From assembly GCF_013409865.1 (NCBI RefSeq), contig NZ_JACCBM010000001.1, forward strand, positions 1,178,001 to 1,242,000: 64,000 nt of DNA, in the 5' to 3' direction. Positions 52,899 through 60,660 of this stretch are shown one piece after another (positions within the stretch are counted from its first letter, which is position 1; every line of letters begins with the position of its first letter). The notes below the pieces were generated by a model. That model saw nothing but the letters and a program-made list of their open reading frames with translations. It had not been told where the DNA came from and did no database searches. Origin of the DNA: Herbiconiux flava (lineage in GTDB: Bacteria; Actinomycetota; Actinomycetes; Actinomycetales; Microbacteriaceae). A program made the position numbers and the translations under genes.

Positions 52899-53381
52899 GT
52901 GCCCGAGAACGCCGCCCCGCCGCTCCCGCCCGCGAGTGTGCTCGACGAGTGGATGCGCGCCGCCCTCGTCGAGGCCAGGGCCGCGCTCGACACCGGCGAC
53001 GTCCCGGTCGGCGCGATCGTGCTCGATGCCGCCGGCACCGTGATCGGCGTCGGACGCAACGAGCGCGAGGCCCGCCACGACCCGACAGCCCACGCCGAGG
53101 TGCTGGCCCTCCGCCAGGCGGCGGAGACGATCGGCGACTGGCACCTGACCGGGGCGACCCTCGTCGTCACGCTCGAGCCATGCGTCATGTGCGCGGGCGC
53201 GATCCTGTCGGCGCGGGTGCCGCGGGTTGTCTACGGCGCCTGGGACGAGAAGGCGGGAGCCGCCGGCTCGGTCTACGACGTGCTGCGCGACCGTCGCCTC
53301 AACCACCGGGTCGAGGTCGTCGCCGGCGTGGAGGCCGCCGCCTGCGCCGCGCTGCTCACCACCTTCTTCCGCGGCGCCTGA
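52899..53381 (+). CDS. tadA: tRNA adenosine(34) deaminase
   Basis: A 160-residue zinc deaminase that turns A34 of tRNA-Arg(ACG) into inosine. Zinc and catalytic residues are present: His65 and Glu67 in TAHAEVLAL, Cys95 and Cys98 in EPCVMCAG. The segment VPRVVYGAWDEKAGAAGS is the TadA-specific part that separates it from free-base deaminases. The GTG start follows GGAGAGGA. Its target tRNA is encoded at 8878. Confidence 0.93.
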   Translation: MPENAAPPLPPASVLDEWMRAALVEARAALDTGDVPVGAIVLDAAGTVIGVGRNEREARHDPTAHAEVLALRQAAETIGDWHLTGATLVVTLEPCVMCAGAILSARVPRVVYGAWDEKAGAAGSVYDVLRDRRLNHRVEVVAGVEAAACAALLTTFFRGA

Positions 53382-53426
53382 CGGCCGCGGGCAGGGGGCT
53401 GCCCGGGGTGCTGCTCGGAGGGCGGC

Positions 53427-54155
53427 TCAGAGGGCCGCGATGCGGGTGAGGTAGTCGTCGAGGAGGCGGGACGAGGCGGTCTGCATCGCGTCCGAGTACC
53501 GGGCCCGCTCGGCGCGGAGCGCTGCGGGGGAGTAGCCCGCCGCCGTCACGTAGGCCTCGTCTCCCGTGAGCCACTGCTCGTGCATGTCGGAGGTCAGTTC
53601 CGGGTGGAACTGCACCGCGAGCATCCATTCGCCGATGCCGAAGGCCTCGTTCGGGTACTCGGCCGAGGAAGCCAGCAGGGTCACGCCGTCGGGCAGGTCG
53701 AAGGTGTCGCCGTGCCACTCGGCCACGGGCACACCGGCGACGTGGCGCACCGGCGAGCCCGCACCCGCCGCGGTGGGCTCGACGACCCGGTAGCCGACCT
53801 CGACGGGCCCCGGATGCACGGACGACCCCAGCGCCGCCGCCATCGCCTGCGCCCCGAAGCAGACGCCGAGCACGGGGCGCTCCGCGTCGAGGCGGGCCCG
53901 CAGGAAGTCGAGTTCGGGGTCGATGTAGCCGAGCCGGTCGCGCTCGTAGACGCCGTCGGTGGAACCGAGCACGATCACCAGCTCGGCATCCCGCGCCCGC
54001 GAGAGCCCCGCCGCGAACTCCGCCGCCGGGCCCGACGCGTCGACGAGCTCGATCGAGTAGCCGTGACGCGTGAGCACCGGGGCGAAGTTGCCGAGGTGCA
54101 CCGACGCCTGATGCTGCACGACGACAGCGCGGCGAGCGCCGGCCGGCCCGGCCAT
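53427..54155 (-). CDS. Class I glutamine amidotransferase-like protein
   Basis: A 242-residue GATase1 domain protein with the nucleophile Cys in PVLGVCFGAQ, the catalytic His in AVQFHPELT and acid two residues on. It resembles stand-alone GMP synthase-like glutaminases of unknown use (for example gamma-glutamyl hydrolases). It lies 23 bases after the CDF transporter gene and is likely co-transcribed. The ribosome site is weak; ATG 54155 is the first in frame with the family N-terminus RRAVVVQHQ. Confidence 0.85.
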   Translation of the reverse strand: MAGPAGARRAVVVQHQASVHLGNFAPVLTRHGYSIELVDASGPAAEFAAGLSRARDAELVIVLGSTDGVYERDRLGYIDPELDFLRARLDAERPVLGVCFGAQAMAAALGSSVHPGPVEVGYRVVEPTAAGAGSPVRHVAGVPVAEWHGDTFDLPDGVTLLASSAEYPNEAFGIGEWMLAVQFHPELTSDMHEQWLTGDEAYVTAAGYSPAALRAERARYSDAMQTASSRLLDDYLTRIAAL

Positions 54156-54178
54156 CTGCTCGGTCGCTCGGAGCTCGG

Positions 54179-55141
54179 TCAATCGGCGCTCTTGATCACG
54201 ATCGCCGAGGTGTTGAGCTCGACGTCGACGGGCGGCACGTAGACGTCGGGCTCGAGGTAGATGACGCGGGCGATGGGCACGACCTCGCGGATACGGCCCT
54301 CGACCTCGTCGATCGTCTCGGCGACGTCGCGCAGCTCCGAGTCGGGCGCGAGCGCGATCTTCGCGCCGACGAGCAGCTCGTCGGGCCCGAGGTAGAGCGT
54401 CTTGATGTGGATGAGGCGGTCGACCTTCGGCGTCGACTCGATCGCCCGCACGATCTTCTCGTGGTCGGCATCGGTCGCGCCCTCGCCGACGAGGAGGCTC
54501 TTGGTCTCGATGCCGAGGATGACGGCGACGACGACGAGCAGCACGCCGATGAAGAGCGTCCCGATGCCGTCCCACACCCCGTCGCCCGTGATCACGGAGA
54601 GGCCGACACCCACGAGGGCGAAGGCGAGACCGGTGAGGGCCGCCGTGTCCTCGAGCAGCACGACGGGCAGCTCGGGCGCCTTGGCGCGGCGCACGAACTG
54701 CACCCAGCTCTGCTTCCCGCGGGTGTGGTTGCTCTCCTTGATCGCGGTGCGCAGCGAGAAGCCTTCGAGCCCGATGGCGATCACCAGCACCGCGAGCGGC
54801 ACGATCGGGTTCGAGATCTCCTCGGGGTGGGAGATCTTCTCGATGCCCTCGTAGATGGCGAAGACGCCGCCGACCGAGAACAGGATGATCGACACGACGA
54901 ACGCGTAGACGTAGCGCTCGCGGCCGTAGCCGAAGGGGTGCTCGCGGTCGGCCTGCTTCTTGGCCTTGCGGCCGCCGAGCAGGAGCAGGAGCTGGTTGCC
55001 CGAATCGGCGAGCGAGTGCACGCTCTCGGCGAGCATCGACGACGATCCCGAGATGAGGAACGCGACGAACTTCGCGATGGCGATGCCGACGTTGGCCAGC
55101 AGAGCCGCGACGATCGCCCTGGTGCCGCCCGATGCACTCAC
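54179..55141 (-). CDS. Cation diffusion facilitator family transporter
   Basis: A 320-residue CDF protein with six hydrophobic segments and a C-terminal cytoplasmic dimer domain (about 225-310). The metal site in helix 2 is ESVHSLADSGNQ; helix 5 has LEDTAALTGLA with the second His-Asp position changed to Glu-Asp. Such changes are seen in the SLC30A9-like branch, so the metal is hard to predict (Zn, Mn or Fe). GTG start after GGAAGAAGG. Divergent from proC with a symmetric shared -10 box. Confidence 0.87.
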   Translation of the reverse strand: MSASGGTRAIVAALLANVGIAIAKFVAFLISGSSSMLAESVHSLADSGNQLLLLLGGRKAKKQADREHPFGYGRERYVYAFVVSIILFSVGGVFAIYEGIEKISHPEEISNPIVPLAVLVIAIGLEGFSLRTAIKESNHTRGKQSWVQFVRRAKAPELPVVLLEDTAALTGLAFALVGVGLSVITGDGVWDGIGTLFIGVLLVVVAVILGIETKSLLVGEGATDADHEKIVRAIESTPKVDRLIHIKTLYLGPDELLVGAKIALAPDSELRDVAETIDEVEGRIREVVPIARVIYLEPDVYVPPVDVELNTSAIVIKSAD

Positions 55142-55174
55142 GTGAGACCTTCTTCCTGCGGTGGGGTGATGCCA

Positions 55175-55184
55175 ATCCTAGGAT
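55175..55184. promoter_or_regulatory. Symmetric -10 box serving two divergent genes
   Basis: ATCCTAGGAT is a perfect palindrome that contains TAGGAT on both strands: 55179-55184 for proC (6 bases from its ATG) and 55175-55180 for the CDF gene. A single melted region could therefore start transcripts in both directions. Confidence 0.55.
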
Positions 55185-55190
55185 GGCGGG

Positions 55191-56084
55191 ATGACCGACG
55201 CAGAGCCCACCGTGCCGACCGCTACCGAGCCGACCGACCAGGTGCCCTCCCCGCTCGCACTGCCGACGATCGCCCTGCTCGGAGCCGGGTCGATGGGCCG
55301 CGCCATCCTGAGCGGGCTGCTCGCGCCGACGGTCGAGGTCGACGGCCCGATCCGCGTGACCAACCGCAGCGCCGCAAAGGCCGCCGAGCTGGCCGGCACG
55401 CCGGGCGTGACGGCGTTCGCGACCGACGACGACGCCGAGGCGAACCGGCGGGCCGTCGCGGGCGCCCACGTCGTGCTGGTCGCGGTGAAGCCCTCGATGG
55501 TGGTCGATCTGCTCGACGAGATCGCGGATGCGCTGGAGCCGGATGCCGTGGTCGTGAGCGTGGCAGCCGGGGTGACCGTGGCGACATTCGAGGAGCACCT
55601 CCCTTCTGGTGTGTCTGTGGTGCGGTCGATGCCGAACACGCCCGCGGTGGTGGGACGTGCCGTCACCGGCGTCTCGGCAGGAACCCGCTCGAGCGACGAC
55701 GACCTCGCGCTGGTGCGCCGCCTGTTCGAGACCGTGGGGACGGTGGTCGAGGTTCCGGAGAGCCAGCTCGATGCTCTCAGTACGATCTCGGGCTCGGGCC
55801 CCGCCTACGTCTTCCTGTTGATAGAAGCGCTGACCGAGGCCGCTGTGCAGAAGGGGTTCACGGATGCTCAGGCCGCCGAGCTCGTGAACGGCACCTTCGC
55901 GGGCGCCGCCGAGCTCCTCGTGGCGTCGGGGAAGACCCCGACCGAGCTGCGCATCCAGGTGACGAGCCCCAAGGGCACGACGGAGCGCGCCGTCGCGGTG
56001 CTGCAGGAGGCGGGCCTCCCGGAGCTTTTCGTCCGCGCCACCGACGCCGCCCTCGCGCGGGCCCGCGAGCTCGCCGCCGGCTAG
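55191..56084 (+). CDS. proC: Pyrroline-5-carboxylate reductase
   Basis: A 297-residue reductase for the last step of proline synthesis. It shows the dinucleotide motif LLGAGSMGRAIL and the P5CR signature around TISGSGPAYVFLLIEALTEA (in part), with the end GTTERAVAVLQEAGL. A 25-residue Thr/Pro/Glu-rich N-terminal extension precedes the fold. Leaderless start by sequence. In M. tuberculosis proC (Rv0500) is followed by a small HTH gene and bS22; here those lie 2.7 kb downstream, after trk and an ArsR gene. Confidence 0.95.
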   Translation: MTDAEPTVPTATEPTDQVPSPLALPTIALLGAGSMGRAILSGLLAPTVEVDGPIRVTNRSAAKAAELAGTPGVTAFATDDDAEANRRAVAGAHVVLVAVKPSMVVDLLDEIADALEPDAVVVSVAAGVTVATFEEHLPSGVSVVRSMPNTPAVVGRAVTGVSAGTRSSDDDLALVRRLFETVGTVVEVPESQLDALSTISGSGPAYVFLLIEALTEAAVQKGFTDAQAAELVNGTFAGAAELLVASGKTPTELRIQVTSPKGTTERAVAVLQEAGLPELFVRATDAALARARELAAG

Positions 56085-56091
56085 AGCTGCG

Positions 56092-56763
56092 CTAGTTCCC
56101 GAGCGCCGCGAACGTCTCGATGTCCGACGACTTCCCCGACACGATGATCAGATCGTGGTTCGACACCACGGTCGACTCGGTCGCGTAGGTGAACGGCTTC
56201 CCCGGGCTCTTCACACCCACGACGGTCACGTGATACTTCGACCGCACCCCCGACTCCGTGAGGTTCAGCCCGCGAATCGGCTTCGGCGGGTACATCTTCA
56301 CCAGCGCGAAGTCGTCGTCGAACTCGATGAAGTCGAGCATGCGCCCCGAGACGAGGTGCGCGACGCGCTCGCCGGCCTCGGCCTCGGGGTAGATGACGTG
56401 GTTGGCGCCGATGCGCTCGAGGATCTTGCCGTGCGAGCGCGAGATCGCCTTCGCCCAGATCTGCGGCACCCTCAGGTCGACGAGGTTCGCCGTGATCAGC
56501 ACCGAGGCCTCGATCGACGAGCCGACCGCGACGACCGCGATCTGGAACTCGGGGGCCCCGATCTGGCGCAGGGCCTCGACGTTGCGGGCATCCGCCTGCA
56601 CCGTGTGGGTCACCCGCTCCGACCACTTCTGCACGAGCCGCTCGTCCTCGTCGATCGCGAGCACCTCGCGGCCCAGCCGGTCGAGCTCGCCCGCGGTCGC
56701 CGCACCGAACCGGCCGAGGCCGATCACGAGCACGGGCGCGTCGTGTCTGATGCGATCAACCAA
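56092..56763 (-). CDS. Potassium uptake regulatory subunit (TrkA/KtrA type)
   Basis: A 223-residue RCK protein: Rossmann domain starting VLVIGLGRFGAATAGELDRLG with the acidic end of strand 2 (AIDEDE), then a C-terminal TrkA-C domain from about residue 140. It gates the TrkH/KtrB partner encoded just upstream. The start is TTG at 56763, which overlaps the last 8 bases of that gene; no ATG or GTG is near, and the overlap supports translational coupling. It is convergent with proC (7-base gap). Confidence 0.92.
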   Translation of the reverse strand: MVDRIRHDAPVLVIGLGRFGAATAGELDRLGREVLAIDEDERLVQKWSERVTHTVQADARNVEALRQIGAPEFQIAVVAVGSSIEASVLITANLVDLRVPQIWAKAISRSHGKILERIGANHVIYPEAEAGERVAHLVSGRMLDFIEFDDDFALVKMYPPKPIRGLNLTESGVRSKYHVTVVGVKSPGKPFTYATESTVVSNHDLIIVSGKSSDIETFAALGN

Positions 56764-58249
56764 CGATGGGCCTCTCTTCCGGGCGCTTGTAGAGCTGCTG
56801 CCGCTGGCTGGCCGCCAGGGCTGCGGCGAGTGTCACTGTACCAACGCGGCCCATGAACATCGTGGCGGCCATGATGTAGACGCCCGCGTCGGGCAGCGAG
56901 GCCGTGAGACCGGTCGTCAGCCCCGAGGTGGCGAACGCCGAGATCACGTCGAACAGCACGAAGTCGAGCGAGGCCTTCGAGATCTGCAGGATCAGGATGC
57001 TCGACACCGCGACCGTGGTGGCCCCCCACAGCACCACGGACACACCGAGGCGCAGCACGTCGCTCGGGATGCGGCGCCCGAACGACTCCATGTCGTGCAC
57101 ACCCCGCGCCTCGGCGAACGCGGCGAGGAACAGCACCGCCAGCGTCGTCACCTTGATGCCGCCCGCCGTCGAGGCCGAGCCGCCGCCGATGAACATCAGC
57201 ATGTCGGTGACCAGGAGACTCGAGCCGTTGAGATCGGGGATGGAGATGGTCGAGAAGCCGCCCGAGCGCGTCATCACCGAGAGGAAGAAGCTCTGGAAGA
57301 CGGTGTCGCCGGCGTCGAGCTGGCCGAAGGTCTTCGGGTTGTCGAACTCGAGTGCGATGTAGAGGGCCGCCCCTACGACGATCAGAAGCAGGCTCGTCAC
57401 GATGGTGAGCTTCACGTGCACCGACCAGCGCACCCGCGTCTCGGTGCCGTGCACGCGTCCGGTGCGGCGGCGGATGCCCCACGCCCGCAGGCTCCGCGAC
57501 AGCGTGTAGATCACGGGGAAGCCGATGGCGCCGAGCACGACGCCGAGCATCAGCACGCCGAGGAAGAAGTAGTCGTCGGCGAAGGGGGCGAGTCCTTCGG
57601 CGTTCGGCGCGAATCCGGTGTTCGTGAACGCCATGGCCGAGTAGTAGAAGCTGTGCCAGACGGCCTCGCCCACGGGGATGCCGTCGATGAGCATCCGCGG
57701 GAAGAGGAGTGCGGCGAGCAGCGCCTCGATGACGAGGGCGCTGATGGCGACGGTCGCGAGCAGCGAGCCGATTTCCCCGAGCCGCACCGCCTGCCCCTCG
57801 GCGACCGGGCCGTGGTGCATGCGCAGCGGGTTGGTGTCGCTCGCGGCGATCAGCCGGGCACGCAGGCCGAGCTTGCGCGAGATGGCCAGGCCCAGGATGC
57901 TCGCCAGCGTCAGCACCCCGAGAGCACCGATCTGCACACCGATGTAGACGATGGTGTGGCCGAAGGCCGACCAGTGGGTGGCCATGTCGACGGTGGACAG
58001 GCCCGTCACGCAGATCACCGAGACCGCTGTGAAGAGGGCGTCGGCCAGCGGGGTCATCTTGCCGTCGGTGGCCGCGATCGGGAGCGAGAACAGGATCGTG
58101 AAGATCAGGATGAGCACCGCGAAGATCAGGATCGCGAAGCGCGAGGGCGAGTTCTCCGAGAACTCCCGCATGCCGTCGCGGATGCGACCCGCCAGAGTGG
58201 CACTCCGATTGAACGGATTGGGTCGTGCCGGGAGGGTACGGGCGCTCAC
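56756..58249 (-). CDS. Potassium uptake channel subunit (TrkH/KtrB type)
   Basis: A 497-residue channel subunit with four M1-P-M2 repeats. The four filter loops are seen in order: VTGLST, NTGFAP, RSGGFST and TSGLTTG, each with the conserved Gly. The N-terminus is cytoplasmic and basic. GTG start at 58249. With the RCK subunit it forms a regulated K+ uptake system; with this length KtrB is closer than the two-lobed TrkH. Divergent from an ArsR gene. Confidence 0.93.
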   Translation of the reverse strand: MSARTLPARPNPFNRSATLAGRIRDGMREFSENSPSRFAILIFAVLILIFTILFSLPIAATDGKMTPLADALFTAVSVICVTGLSTVDMATHWSAFGHTIVYIGVQIGALGVLTLASILGLAISRKLGLRARLIAASDTNPLRMHHGPVAEGQAVRLGEIGSLLATVAISALVIEALLAALLFPRMLIDGIPVGEAVWHSFYYSAMAFTNTGFAPNAEGLAPFADDYFFLGVLMLGVVLGAIGFPVIYTLSRSLRAWGIRRRTGRVHGTETRVRWSVHVKLTIVTSLLLIVVGAALYIALEFDNPKTFGQLDAGDTVFQSFFLSVMTRSGGFSTISIPDLNGSSLLVTDMLMFIGGGSASTAGGIKVTTLAVLFLAAFAEARGVHDMESFGRRIPSDVLRLGVSVVLWGATTVAVSSILILQISKASLDFVLFDVISAFATSGLTTGLTASLPDAGVYIMAATMFMGRVGTVTLAAALAASQRQQLYKRPEERPIVG

Positions 58250-58329
58250 CGCAGCAATGCTACTCGGCGGCCCGTGCCGCCAGCGGCGGGTTTGACGCGG
58301 ATCCGGGCCCTGCCCACTACCCTGGTCGC

Positions 58330-58791
58330 ATGGCCGACATCTTCTCCGTGATCGCTGACCCGACCCGGCGTCAGCTGCTGTCGCTGCTGCTGGAGCGGTA
58401 CGTCTCCGCGGAGTCGGCCACCGCCTCCGGAGCCTCGGAGGGCGAGTACAGCGTCTCGGAGCTCGTCGGCCACCTCGAGCTGAGCCAGCCGACCGTGTCG
58501 AAGCACCTCAAGGTGCTGCGCGACGCCGGCCTCGTCGCCGTGCGCGAGGAGGGTCAGCACCGCTTCTACAAGATCGACGTCGCCCCGCTGGAGGACGTCG
58601 AGGACTGGCTGATCCCCTTCCTCTCCGCCGACTTCGACACCGCCGAGGAGGATGCCCTGTGGGACAACGCCTCCGACGCCGTGCGTTCGGCCGCGGCGAC
58701 CTTCGGCCAGAACGTGGGGCGGCGGGCGGCGCAGACCTCGCACGCGGTCAAGTCGGTCACCGAAGACCTTGTCTCCAAGCTCCGCCGCTAG
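58330..58791 (+). CDS. ArsR-type winged-helix regulator
   Basis: A 153-residue protein beginning ADPTRRQLLSLLLE and with the recognition region LSQPTVSKHLKVLRDAGLVAVREEGQHRFYKID, the ArsR/SmtB fold. There is a low-complexity Ser/Ala/Glu insert between the first helices. The C-terminal 60 residues form a helical tail beyond the domain. It lacks the Cys set of metal sensors. TACCCT lies 6 bases before the ATG (leaderless). Target unknown; the divergent trk genes are candidates. Confidence 0.88.
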   Translation: MADIFSVIADPTRRQLLSLLLERYVSAESATASGASEGEYSVSELVGHLELSQPTVSKHLKVLRDAGLVAVREEGQHRFYKIDVAPLEDVEDWLIPFLSADFDTAEEDALWDNASDAVRSAAATFGQNVGRRAAQTSHAVKSVTEDLVSKLRR

Positions 58792-58830
58792 CCGTTCCCG
58801 CGGGGGCTCCCGGCGCACTATAGTTTCGCC

Positions 58831-59034
58831 ATGACCACCTCCTCGTCCGAGCTCGGCGACGTGAAGTTCCTCACCGTCGCCGAAGTGGCCGAGATGATGC
58901 GGGTGTCGAAGATGACGGTCTACCGTCTCGTGCACGCCGGAGATCTGCCGGCCATCCGCTTCGGCCGCTCCTTCCGGGTGCCCGAGTCGGCGGTCGCCGT
59001 GGCCCTCAAGAACCACATCGCCGACACCGCCTGA
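58831..59034 (+). CDS. Small MerR/excisionase-type HTH protein
   Basis: A 67-residue protein that is almost only a winged HTH of the excisionase type: FLTVAEVAEMMRVSKMTVYR followed by HAGDLPAIRFGRSFRVPE. The order proC, small HTH, bS22 is known from M. tuberculosis (Rv0500, Rv0500A, Rv0500B), which suggests this is the Rv0500A orthologue. TATAGT is 6 bases before the ATG (leaderless). Its role is unknown; it is not linked to any phage gene here. Confidence 0.88.
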   Translation: MTTSSSELGDVKFLTVAEVAEMMRVSKMTVYRLVHAGDLPAIRFGRSFRVPESAVAVALKNHIADTA

Positions 59035-59118
59035 CGGCGACTGCTACACTTCTCCGAGGCTCTTTCTGCCCCTGGCCGCCGTTCTCGTGCGGTCATCCCC
59101 GAAACGTGTGAGGTCTGT

Positions 59119-59217
59119 GTGGGTTCTGTAATCAAGAAGCGACGCAAGCGCATGGCGAAGAAGAAGCACCGCAAGCTGCTTCGCAAGACTCGCCACCAGC
59201 GTCGCAACAAGAAGTAG
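59119..59217 (+). CDS. Small ribosomal protein bS22 (AURKAIP1/COX24 domain)
   Basis: A GTG start and 33 codons give a 32-residue, very basic protein: MGSVIKKRRKRMAKKKHRK, then LLRKTRHQRRNKK. It is nearly the same as the 33-residue mycobacterial Rv0500B protein, found as bS22 in the 30S subunit of Mycobacterium smegmatis ribosomes. GTGAGG precedes the start. It follows the HTH gene by 84 bases and is followed by an intrinsic terminator. It is easily missed because of its size. Confidence 0.9.
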   Translation: MGSVIKKRRKRMAKKKHRKLLRKTRHQRRNKK

Positions 59218-59251
59218 CGCCGAGGCTTCCGCCTCGCCGTTGCGCGAGCAG

Positions 59252-59281
59252 AGCGTCAGACCTTCGGGCCTGGCGCTTTTT
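59252..59281 (+). terminator. Intrinsic terminator with TTCG loop and T run
   Basis: AGCGTCAG (59252-59259) pairs with CTGGCGCT (59270-59277, one T/G pair), then an A/C mismatch and CC/GG around the tetraloop TTCG, followed by a run of five T (59277-59281). It is the most classical terminator in the window, 34 bases after bS22. Confidence 0.92.
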
Positions 59282-59296
59282 GCTTAGGCTGGCGCC

Positions 59297-59599
59297 ATGC
59301 CCCTCTTCTGCGCCACCCTCGTCGTGCGCGACGCGGTCACGAAGCTCGACGCCCTGGCGATCGTGGCGCTGGCGGCGGATGCGGTGGTCACCGACGCGGG
59401 CACCATGCGACCCCGGGTGGTGCTGCCGGGCGGCGCCTGGGTCGAGGTCGAGATCCCGAAGTTCGGCGAGCCGCCGCCGCTCGCCCTCGACGTCTACTCG
59501 GAGCTCGGCGACGACCACGCGAAGATCGCCGCGCTGGCGCTGCTCACCCGCCTCGAGGAGCGGACGGCCTGGACGGTGAAGCCCGACTTCGTGCTCTGA
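59297..59599 (+). CDS. Conserved hypothetical protein, 100 residues
   Basis: A small soluble protein starting MPLFCATLVVRDAVTKLDALAI with a central beta region (PGGAWVEVEIPKFGEPPPLALDV in part) and an amphipathic helix DDHAKIAALALLTRL. TAGGCT (59285-59290), right after the terminator, is 6 bases before the ATG, so it has a leaderless transcript of its own. I recognise no named family. Confidence 0.72.
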   Translation: MPLFCATLVVRDAVTKLDALAIVALAADAVVTDAGTMRPRVVLPGGAWVEVEIPKFGEPPPLALDVYSELGDDHAKIAALALLTRLEERTAWTVKPDFVL

Positions 59600-59616
59600 G
59601 CGGGGCGTGATACCGT
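59588..59616 (+). promoter_or_regulatory. Promoter of the beta-glucoside PTS operon
   Basis: TTCGTG (59588-59593) and TACCGT (59611-59616) are 17 bases apart. The predicted start near 59623 is the first base of the RAT element, so the antiterminator would form at the very 5' end of the message. The -35 box is inside the preceding gene. Confidence 0.55.
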
Positions 59617-59622
59617 CTTCGT

Positions 59623-59651
59623 GGCTTGTCACTGCTCTCGCAGGCAACACC
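59623..59651 (+). promoter_or_regulatory. RAT antiterminator RNA element upstream of licT
   Basis: GGCTTGTCACTG followed by CTCTCG and CAGGCAACACC matches the RAT of bgl/lic operons (family form GGATTGTTACTG, loop, CAGGCAAAACC) at nearly all conserved positions, including the two internal loops. LicT-type proteins bind it to stop a terminator from forming. A possible terminator arm pair GCTGT/ACAGC (59655-59678) follows directly, but without a T run. Confidence 0.85.
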
Positions 59652-59717
59652 GCAGCTGTTCTCGACGTCGACGACAGCACGAGTGTCCCTAGGAGTGAAT
59701 GTGTGCGAGGCGAAGCC

Positions 59718-60542
59718 ATGATCGTGCGGCGGGTGCTGAACAACAGCGTGGTCGACGCGCTCGACGACTCCCTGCAGGAGGTCATCGTCTTCGGCCGGGG
59801 CATCGGCTTCGCGTCGAAGCCCGGCGACACGATCGACCAGTCGATGATCGAGAAGATCTTCCGGCTCGACGACGACGCCGCCAGCCGGCACTTCGCCTCG
59901 ATCGTCGGCAGCGTGCCGGCCGACGTGCTCTCGGCCACCGCCGACCTCGTGACCCGGGCTCGCGCCGAGCTGACGGCGAAGATCAGCGACAGCCTCTACG
60001 CCTCGCTCGCCGACCACCTCTCCTTCGCCGTGCAGCGCGTGCGCTCAGGCGAGCAGTTCACGGTGCCGCTCGCCGTGGAGGTGCAGCGCTTCTACCCGAG
60101 CGAGTACGCCTTCGCCCGCAGCGCGGTGGCCGAGCTGAACAGCCGGCTCGGCATCGAGCTGCCACCCGAGGAGGCGACGAGCATCGCCCTGCACGTGATC
60201 AACGCGCAGGTGGGCGGAGCCGCCGACAGCGCGACACGCATGATGGAGCTCACCCGCTCGGTGCTCGACATCGTGCGCCTGCACTTCGGGCTCGACTACC
60301 GCGACGACGACCCGGCCTACCTCCGCTTCGTCACGCACGTGCGCTTCTTCGCCCAGCGGGTGCTGCTCGGCGAGTCGGTGCAGCGCGACGACGCAGAGCT
60401 GCTGCAGCTGCTGCGCACGCAGAAGCCGGCGGCGTTCGTGTCGGTCGACAAGGTCGACGCCTTCGTGATGCGCAGTCACGGCCACGCGATGAGCGCCTCG
60501 GAGAAGGTCTATCTCGGGCTGCACATCGCCAACTTCCTGTAG
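59718..60542 (+). CDS. licT: BglG/LicT family transcription antiterminator
   Basis: A 274-residue PRD protein: RNA-binding CAT domain (1-55: IVRRVLNNSVVDALDD, FGRGIGFASKPGD), PRD1 (about 65-170, with His in LADHLSFAVQR) and PRD2 (about 175-274, with IALHVINAQ and SEKVYLGLHIANFL). Phosphorylation of PRD His residues by HPr and the EII would set activity. ATG 59718 matches the family start (MKIAKVINNNV-type); a GTG at 59703 with AGGAG upstream is an alternative. The RAT lies 67 bases upstream, so it controls its own operon. Confidence 0.92.
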   Translation: MIVRRVLNNSVVDALDDSLQEVIVFGRGIGFASKPGDTIDQSMIEKIFRLDDDAASRHFASIVGSVPADVLSATADLVTRARAELTAKISDSLYASLADHLSFAVQRVRSGEQFTVPLAVEVQRFYPSEYAFARSAVAELNSRLGIELPPEEATSIALHVINAQVGGAADSATRMMELTRSVLDIVRLHFGLDYRDDDPAYLRFVTHVRFFAQRVLLGESVQRDDAELLQLLRTQKPAAFVSVDKVDAFVMRSHGHAMSASEKVYLGLHIANFL

Positions 60543-60660
60543 TCCGCACCACCCGTTCCACCCGTTCCATCCGTCCCACCGAAACCGAACAGTCACACCG
60601 AATCCGAAGCCGCGTCAGGGCAACCGCGTGAAGCCGGGATTCTCTATCGAGGAGAGTTCC

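Noticed and set aside
58831..59034. Excisionase of a prophage or integrative element
   Set aside because: No integrase, att duplication or phage gene is nearby, and the gene sits in a conserved chromosomal neighbourhood next to bS22.
60543..60660. A second RAT element directly before the bglF-type gene
   Set aside because: The spacer contains GTTCCACCCG-type short repeats but none of the conserved RAT strings; the single RAT before licT serves the operon.
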